DNA of 64,000 bases from Thamnidium elegans (lineage: Eukaryota > Mucoromycota > Mucoromycetes > Mucorales > Mucoraceae). The notes beneath the pieces are model-generated. The model worked only from the letters and a program-made list of their open reading frames with translations. It had not been told where the DNA came from and ran no database searches. Position numbers and translations under genes: made by a program. Positions 57,263-64,000 of the stretch are shown here, piece by piece. Numbering within the stretch: the first letter of the stretch is position 1; every line of letters begins with the position of its first letter. The stretch covers positions 186,001 through 250,000 of the forward strand of contig JAIXMG010000025.1 in the NCBI GenBank assembly GCA_025201345.1, given 5' to 3'.

Positions 57263-58822
57263 ATGAAATATATACTTTCTGTAGCTATCTTGGCTCTGAC
57301 CAATATCTCTCCTATTGTAAATGCTTTACCAGGAGCTTATTCCCCCAGTTATACCGCTGGGTACTCAGAGGCACCCGCTGTCACTTCCATTCCTTCTGTT
57401 GATTTTGCCTGTGGCTATGAAGAGGAAAATGTACGTATAGTATGCATGTATGGAAAATCTTTTATTAACAATGTTTACTTTTTTAATAAAAATAGTGGGT
57501 TATAAAATCTGGTTTTGGTAATATAATAATGTCAACGGTAATTTGAAATAGATTAAGCTCAACTAACATACTTAATTTAGGTAATCCCGAGCAGTCTGCT
57601 AACTTACTTATTGATTCTACATTTGGCTCTATATTTGTAGCAGGTGTTATGGTAAAGTATTTAGTAATTCCAGATTGATATTCTATTTATTCTAAACACA
57701 AAACATCAGTGCCACTCAGATTTTTGCGAAGGTCAAAGTAGTCCTTTATATAACGCAGGAAAATCTTCTACTTCTGTCAACCTTCACAAGAAAGAAATTT
57801 TTAATCTTGGTGATGAAAGAATTGTTAAGGGAGACCTATACAGGGTAGGTTTTATAAAAATCGTTTTATCTACATATATCTTCTAACATTATAATTGATC
57901 TTAACAGGATGATATTACTGCTGGTTCTATTAAATTGCATAGTGAAATGTTTGCAAAGGCTTTTTCCGTCGAAGGGTTCCCATCTCACCCTAATTATGGT
58001 ACTTACAATTTACGAAGCTCTTAGTATCAGTTACTTACTTTTATATCTTTCTTAGCCGGTGCGTTTGGTTTAAACCCTATAGTGGATAGCTCTGATTATA
58101 CTGACAAAATCACGTATAATAGTGCTCCAGGATATAGTTATTCTAATATACTTGAAAGAGCAGACAACGTAAATAGGAGTTCTTCTACTTTTAGTAAAGC
58201 TGTTGATGTTAGAGAGAGAAAAAAAGATAAAAAGGATGTCAATAAGGATGATAATCAAAACAGCAATAAAAGAAGTTACAACAGCGAAATGTGCACTTTT
58301 TCACTCGGTATCGATTACACTCTCGTATATAAAATTGGTTGGTTGAGTCTCCCTACTTGTGAATACGGCAAATCACCCTTTTGGAAAACTGACCTTGAGT
58401 GTGTAAAAATTAATGGTGTTGTCGATCTCAAATTTACAAACACCCTAGCAGAATTTGATACAACTGTTAAGGATATTCATGTCCCCCATGGCGATTTCGA
58501 AAAAATTCATCAAGGGCTTAAGGCTACTTACAATGACCATATAAAAAAATATGTATTTAAATGTTGTGATGCTAGAGACTTGGAGATTTCGTTCAAGGAC
58601 CATAAGGTTACCCTTCCAGTAGAGGATTGGACTATTAAGATAGATCGCCTTGGAGATCACTGTGCAGCAAAGATTGCCGTTTCAAACACTACTGAAGTCC
58701 CTGTAAGCAGATGGCGCCTCGGGACTGATTTTATGGAAAACTTTTACACAATTTTCGATAGAGAAAGAGCTCAAACAGGCCTAGGTTTATATCATGGACA
58801 GGACCCATCCTATCTTACTTAA
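57263..58822 (+). CDS. Secreted aspartic protease-like protein with altered active-site triads
   Basis: Exons 57263-57430, 57496-57517 (22 nt), 57581-57651, 57710-57844, 57908-57998 and 58056-58822 give 417 residues. A signal peptide (NISPIVNALP) is followed by a pepsin-like two-lobed fold: GNPEQSANLLIDSTFGSIFV, CHSDFC, SSTSVNL, AGAFGLNP, AEFDTTVKDIHVP and, near the end, RWRLGTDFMENFYTIFDRE. The two catalytic triads are DST and DTT instead of DT/SG, so both Asp remain but the Gly after them is lost. An extra Lys/Asp-rich insert lies at ~185-210. It may be a weakened enzyme or a pseudo-protease. The tiny second exon has a CTAAC branch site in the following intron, which confirms the splice chosen. 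Confidence 0.8.
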
Positions 58823-58966
58823 AAATAATGAACAAACCATTTCGCGAAACCCCCCCCCCCCCATTACCTTATTATTACATATTAAACTACTCAATTAAAA
58901 ATAAAGAAACATATTACGAATATTACAAATACATTTAATTGTTTATTAATTTATTACGTGTTTAAT

Positions 58967-60529
58967 TTACACTCGTAACTTCTTTTTCATTCCTTTCCAA
59001 AAAGCACTTTGATCTTTTTGACTGCTGCCATCTTCGCTGCCAGACCAGCCTTTGGAGTCAATTTTTTTCTGGATTTCATCATAATCACTGGGTTCCCAGA
59101 CTCGAAGATCATCAATCTCTTTAGATACTGAGAGTCTTTCTTGTAACTGATCAGTAAATTCTTTATAATAAGCTGCATCAGATATTTGGGATTCTAATTC
59201 AGATTGAGTTGAAAGCCTTCTACTGGTACCACCGACTGCATCCATAGAAACATGTTTATTCTGAGGAAGCACACTCGAGCTTGAAGCATACAATTCAGAT
59301 AGTGTCGACTTTGGCCTGTTACTACCAGATGAAGTGCTGGGAATAGGTGGTAAGGGAAGTGATGGAGGAGGAGCAGCCGGTGGTATAAAATTGCCTTTCC
59401 ACCGAGCTAATAATGATTTTCGTTTACTACCCTCATTTCGAGAAGATACAGAAATATATGAAGATCGTGCAGAATCAGGCTCATCACCCTCTTCGTATGT
59501 TTCCCAAATTACACTCGATGAATCATTCAAACTTTTAATACTACTGCTGTTATTGATATGATCATTTTTTGCTAATGCTTGCTTTTCTTGAATATGTTCA
59601 ACTTGAATTCTATTAATGGTTTCATTTGCTTCGAGTAATTTGTTTACTAATGTCTGTACTTTAGTATCTATATATTCTACCTGTGAAGCATTTTCTTTTT
59701 TAATTTGCATCGCAACTCTTTCCAGTTCGTTTATCTTATCGTTATATGCAGATAACTGTTGTGTCATTTCAAATATAATGGTCTCATAATGATCTTTTAA
59801 AGAACCAATCTCAAGCAAATCTTTCTTGAATGATTGTAATTCGTTTTGGGCAGCGTAGAATGCCTGCCTTCCTTCTTCAGTATCGAGCTGAATGTTTTGG
59901 GTATAAGAGCTTTCTTCTTCGTTCGTCTCTATAGCAATAGAATCTAATTGACAAGACATATTCTGGATAAGCTTATCTTGGAGCAGGACTAGTTCATTTT
60001 GAGCTTCATTGTGAGCTACAGATATCTTTAGCTCTTCTATCGATGCGTTATATCGATCTTGTAATTCATGTACACGCCGCGTCAAAGTTTCTTTATCTAT
60101 ATCTATCGGCGACGATATCACGAGGGAGTCTTCATTTGATTCTTTCTCCGCTGATATAATAAATTCTTGTCCTGATGTTACCAGCATGTGTACATCAGAT
60201 CTTCTTACAGATGGTATACTTTGGGTATATTGAGCGTGAAGACTTGCGTTGCTGCTTTTCTTTAAAGAGTATTCGCTAGTAGAAGAGTTGTGAGAGATTG
60301 ACCGAGATCTGTTTTTTATAGATGAGTTTTCCTGCAAGTCATCGTCAGTTGTTAATGATGATGAGGGGGAAGGAGCTTGTGTTCTTGAAAGAGGACCGGT
60401 TTCTTTATTAAAGTTTTTATTGAGAACGGATACGACAGCTAAGCTTTTAATACGTTGCAGTTCTTTATCGACGTTACGTTGAGTTAAAGAACTATTTGGT
60501 CTTTTTGACCATCTATCAGATGAGTCCAT
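58967..60529 (-). CDS. Coiled-coil protein of unknown function
   Basis: A single exon of 520 residues. The N-terminal ~130 residues are Ser-rich and disordered. Residues ~140-330 form heptad-rich coiled coil (ETLTRRVHELQDRYNASIEE, LSAYNDKINELERVAMQIKK). A Ser/Pro-rich linker with a polyproline patch (PPAAPPPSLPLPPIP) follows, then a second short helical part (YYKEFTDQLQERLSVSKEID) and a basic end, FWKGMKKKLRV. The proline patch could bind SH3 or profilin partners, suggesting a cytoskeletal or polarity scaffold. I do not recognise the family. Confidence 0.8.
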   Translation of the reverse strand: MDSSDRWSKRPNSSLTQRNVDKELQRIKSLAVVSVLNKNFNKETGPLSRTQAPSPSSSLTTDDDLQENSSIKNRSRSISHNSSTSEYSLKKSSNASLHAQYTQSIPSVRRSDVHMLVTSGQEFIISAEKESNEDSLVISSPIDIDKETLTRRVHELQDRYNASIEELKISVAHNEAQNELVLLQDKLIQNMSCQLDSIAIETNEEESSYTQNIQLDTEEGRQAFYAAQNELQSFKKDLLEIGSLKDHYETIIFEMTQQLSAYNDKINELERVAMQIKKENASQVEYIDTKVQTLVNKLLEANETINRIQVEHIQEKQALAKNDHINNSSSIKSLNDSSSVIWETYEEGDEPDSARSSYISVSSRNEGSKRKSLLARWKGNFIPPAAPPPSLPLPPIPSTSSGSNRPKSTLSELYASSSSVLPQNKHVSMDAVGGTSRRLSTQSELESQISDAAYYKEFTDQLQERLSVSKEIDDLRVWEPSDYDEIQKKIDSKGWSGSEDGSSQKDQSAFWKGMKKKLRV

Positions 60530-60689
60530 AATATTTGATTAAGAAAAGAAGAAAAAAGGGTAATAATATATAAATGAAGTATTTATAGACATGTTACACA
60601 ACACAAATCGAACAACAATATTGTTATTTTTTATAATTGCTTTTTTATTGGAATTCTCATTAATACAATGATTTAAAAAAGAGAAATAT

Positions 60690-61340
60690 TTAGACCAAGA
60701 GAGACTCCTTGAAGTAGTTCTTGAGGGGACCCTTTTGGGGAACGAACTTGACGTAACAACCATCAGGTCTGAGCAAACCGTTAGCACGAGCTTCAACATA
60801 GTCAGCACGAGCAAGAGGAGTGAAACCCCACTTCTTGGAGATAATGATCTTTTGTTGACCAGGGAACTTGTACTTACAACGTCTCAAGGCTTCAATAACA
60901 ACAGGCTTGTTAGAGTCCTTGGTACGAACAGAGAAAATGATTTGACCAATGTTGACACGAGCGACAAGACCGTTAGGCTTACCGAAAGCACCACGCATAC
61001 CAGTTTGCAATCTATCAGCACCAGCACAAGACAACATTTTGTTGATACGGGTAACGTGATAAGGATGGACACGAATACGCATGTGGAAAGAATCCTTACC
61101 GGAAGTCTTAGCCATGTACTTGTTAGCACAAATACGACCAGCTTCAAGAGCTTCAGCTGAAAGTTGTTCGTATTCGTTGGAAACCAAATGGATACAAAGA
61201 GGGAAATCATCGACAGAAGCCTTCTTACGACCTAAATCGTAGATTCTGAGCTTGGCATCGGGAACACCACGACAGTATCTAGACTTAGGATAAGGCTTGT
61301 TCTTACAATAACGATAACAACGAGCGGGACGACGACCCAT
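60690..61340 (-). CDS. RPL10: 60S ribosomal protein L10 (uL16)
   Basis: A single exon of 216 residues. [57 protein letters not shown] and [15 protein letters not shown] identify uL16, the large-subunit protein that helps close the catalytic centre and joins the ribosome late in cytoplasmic maturation. Codon use is biased toward CGT/AAG/GTT, unlike the coiled-coil gene 160 bp downstream on the same strand. Confidence 0.98.
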   Translation of the reverse strand: MGRRPARCYRYCKNKPYPKSRYCRGVPDAKLRIYDLGRKKASVDDFPLCIHLVSNEYEQLSAEALEAGRICANKYMAKTSGKDSFHMRIRVHPYHVTRINKMLSCAGADRLQTGMRGAFGKPNGLVARVNIGQIIFSVRTKDSNKPVVIEALRRCKYKFPGQQKIIISKKWGFTPLARADYVEARANGLLRPDGCYVKFVPQKGPLKNYFKESLLV

Positions 61341-61724
61341 GGTTGAATTCCTAGTAAAAAGTATTGTGTAAGTCCATTTGAATTCCCCTTTACTTGTATA
61401 AAAAAAACGAAATGTCGATTATTTTTTTAAAATAGAATTAAATGATTATTCATCCCTTTCAGGCATCCATTCATCCTATCTATTCAATCCATTTCGTTTC
61501 TTGTCTTATAGATCACTCACCAAGTACAAAGTACAAAAAAGAGAGGAGGTTCTATATCTTGCCTATTGCCTTTGCTACCATATACTCTCTCCTACTCCAC
61601 AAAAAAATCCGTCTTTCAAAGTACGATACGTTCCGGCTACTATTAAGAGCACTTCTTTACGTCCGGCCCGGATTATGTTATTAAGTACTATCTCTTCACA
61701 GTTTGTAAAACACTCAATATATTC
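61341..61724. promoter_or_regulatory. Divergent promoter RPL10/DHX34-like
   Basis: These 384 bp separate the RPL10 (minus) and helicase (plus) start codons and must hold both promoters. The stretch has CT-rich patches and no obvious TATA box. A ribosomal protein gene and an mRNA-decay gene sharing it is a chance neighbour as far as I can tell. Confidence 0.45.
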
Positions 61725-64000
61725 ATGAGTTCACATAAATACAATCGTAGCGATAAGCATCGCAAGCGAGAGTATATACCCGAAGAAAAGTACGATATAG
61801 ATGGTACTCTGATTAAAAATCACGCTGCTTTTAAAAATAAGCGATGGGATCTAAAAGAGATTGTAAGACTTGTCACAATAAACCGTTATATATAAACTGA
61901 CGTTATTTTTAATAAAAAAGATAAACAATCCTAACAAATATAGAGAGGCCATAAAAGAAGCACAACAGTATTTAAAGAAACAAAAGGAGGAAATCTCTAG
62001 TATATTTGATTTAGAGTCTGCTCGGCCCTGGACTGAGGAAAGCGACGACCTGTTTTTTTCTAGAAGAAGAAGAGGCCTAGTATCTTGGATTATCCCTACC
62101 GGGTCACCCATTTATTACGAGTTTGAGGGTAGAATATATATCATTTATTACTCAATTCATCATTTAACAGAGATAATTAGGATTCTATCTAAAATTGAGA
62201 GACAGCATAAACAAAGGAAAGGTGCATAATAAAGACGACGGTTCAGGTCGCATGGATAAAGTGCGTCAAGAAGGTGAAATGTTAAGACACTCGCTAGTTT
62301 TATTTCAAGATTTTCAAGCGAAAAAAATGGCCAACATAAAGAAAAAAATAGAGGAGACTCGAGCTTCTTTACCGATAACTCCTTTCGCCAATGCAATTGT
62401 ACAAACACTGCTCAAAAATCGAATTCTACTAATCGCAGGAGATACTGGTTGTGGTAAAAGTACACAGGGTATGTATTGTATATTAGACCAATTCAATAAT
62501 GGTATAAACTAACTGATTTACAGTGCCTCAGATATTAATGAAGGCAGGATTCAATAAAATTGCATGTACTCAACCACGTCGTATTGCATGTTCTTCTCTT
62601 GCGAGACGTGTCAGGTATTATTTGTGATCTATATAAAATGCCTTTTAGGCTAAACATTTTAGGATTTGAATTATAATTTAGTTACGAAACCTTAAACGAA
62701 TATGGCTCGCAGGTTGCTTATCAAGTTAGATTTGAAGGTAACAAGACTAACAGAACTCGTGTTTTATTTTTAACGGAGGGGTTACTTCTACGACAGTATG
62801 CCGCGGACAATATGCTGTCAATGTACGACGTGATAGTGGTAGACGAAGTTCACGAGCGCCATATGATGGGTTAGTATACTTTTTTTTTTTTAATTTTTTT
62901 TTAATGGACATTATTAACCGATATATTTATATTTTAGGCGACTTTCTGTTAGCGCTATTAAAAAAGACATTAGCCCAAAGAAAAGATCTTTATGTAGTAC
63001 TGATGAGCGCTACAATTAATGCAGAGCTCTTTGCGCAATATTTCAATGCGCCAACTCTGATTGTACGTATAATTTACAAAATATAAATACTTGACTTTTG
63101 CTAAATTCCTAAATTCGATAGGTACCTGGTAAAATGTATAGCGTGAAAACACATTATTGGTCTCAAGGAGATGATGACAAAAACTTGGTTGATGAAGCAG
63201 CATATCAAAAACGACAGTCTGAGACTGTTAAGGTATTAACGAATGTATACTATAGGCTTTGAAAATTCATTAAGCAATATTTAATTAGAAATCAATACCT
63301 AGTCGTTCACAGCCTGTCAATGCAGGTTTGTATATATATATATATAATTTGTGCAATCTAACTACCACTGACTTCCGTAACAATAGCACCGTATATCAAA
63401 GTACTAGATTACATAGACCAGTCTGTTCCATTAGATGAACGGGGAGATTTACTTATATTTATGTCCGGAATTAATGAGGTAAATCTTAAGAAATATTTAT
63501 CTACACGGTATATACTTAATGGAATCCTTTTATTTAGATATGTAGTTTAGCTGAAGAATTGACGATTTACGCTCTAGAATCAAAGTAATATATCAAATAA
63601 TATTTAAGTATATAAAATGATATTCTAATTCCTTTGTTTTAGAAAATGGATTATCCTTACGTTACACTCGTCACTTGCGGTAGAAGATCAAGAAAAAGTG
63701 TTTGATTCACCCCCAGAAGGATTCCGGAAATGTATCATTAGTTCTAATATGTAAGTCAATAATAAGCTTCTGTTTTCTTTTTGTATATATCTAACACCTT
63801 AATTACAAAAGCGCTGAAACTAGTCTTACTATCGATGGTATTCGTTTCATAGTAGATTCCGGAAAAGTGAAAGAAATGAACCATGATCCTGCATCTAAAA
63901 TGAGCCGCCTTTCAGAATTTTGGATATCCAAAGCTAGCGCGAAACAAAGAGCTGGTCGTGCGGGGCGTACTGGACCAGGGGAATGCTTCAGACTTTATTC
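61725..64000 (+). CDS. DHX34: DEAH-box RNA helicase, DHX34-like (5' part; runs off the window)
   Basis: At least twelve exons: 61725-61862, 61921-62128, 62181-62468, 62524-62614, 62682-62869, 62938-63062, 63122-63232, 63289-63325, 63387-63478, 63538-63584, 63643-63750 and 63812 to the window end. The encoded N-terminal region is charged; motif I is [11 protein letters not shown], Ia [39 protein letters not shown] and [15 protein letters not shown]. The text around [20 protein letters not shown] matches DHX34 rather than the splicing DEAH proteins. In animals DHX34 acts in nonsense-mediated decay. Introns lie at 50-60-nt spacing, making it one of the most intron-dense genes here. The 3' part is outside the window. 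Confidence 0.92.

Overview
The window is nuclear DNA of a filamentous fungus, most probably an early-diverging one of the Mucoromycota (Mucorales-like). The evidence is strongly AT-rich DNA with many long A/T homopolymers, many short GT-AG introns with CTAAC/CTAAT-type branch sites, and the gene content: a chitin synthase with an N-terminal myosin-like motor, a DASH-complex subunit, a Zn2Cys6 regulator, a CYRI/FAM49 protein, a Mucor-type Ras and a Fanzor-type relic. The genus cannot be fixed from the sequence alone. I see no tRNA, rRNA, CRISPR or bacterial-type operon.

Layout. 0.1-17.2 kb is gene-dense: a putative Golgi glycosyltransferase followed by a decayed exon; an acidic disordered protein with an array of ABBA-type APC/C motifs and two PIP-like cores; complex I subunit NDUFA8; proteasome ATPase RPT4; an SLC25A46/Ugo1-like mitochondrial carrier; a Zn2Cys6 factor; and the 5.9-kb myosin-chitin synthase. 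17.2-29.1 kb is gene-poor. It holds a secreted expansin-like protein, several decayed coding stretches, one 371-bp element with terminal inverted repeats, and a short intron-containing gene that encodes only the C-terminal zinc-ribbon/RuvC-III part of a Fanzor (eukaryotic TnpB) nuclease.

29.1-64 kb is again dense: DAD2, a three-RRM SR protein (Gbp2/Hrb1 type), RNase H2 subunit C, a minisatellite ending in a large imperfect hairpin, thymidylate kinase, mitochondrial DnaJ (Mdj1), an aldo-keto reductase, a CYRI-like protein, a Ras GTPase with an apparent 2-nt microexon, a large chromodomain protein, transportin, an F-box/LRR protein, RPL15, a peroxisomal enoyl-CoA isomerase/hydratase, a CFEM-like GPI protein, a degenerate aspartic protease, a coiled-coil protein, RPL10 and the start of a DHX34-like helicase.

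The genes are independent transcription units. Convergent pairs sit very close (44 bp between RPT4 and the carrier; 59 bp between the chromodomain gene and transportin; 49 bp between thymidylate kinase and Mdj1). Divergent pairs share short promoters (173 bp carrier/Zn2Cys6; 331 bp disordered protein/NDUFA8; 384 bp RPL10/DHX34). Themes that recur are mitochondria (NDUFA8, carrier, Mdj1), cell cycle and DNA (ABBA/PIP protein, DAD2, RNase H2C, thymidylate kinase), RNA (SR protein, DHX34, ribosomal proteins) and the cell surface (chitin synthase, expansin-like, CFEM-like). Exon boundaries were derived by hand from splice signals, reading phase and protein similarity. They should be trusted to the base only where phase and homology agree, as noted in the entries.
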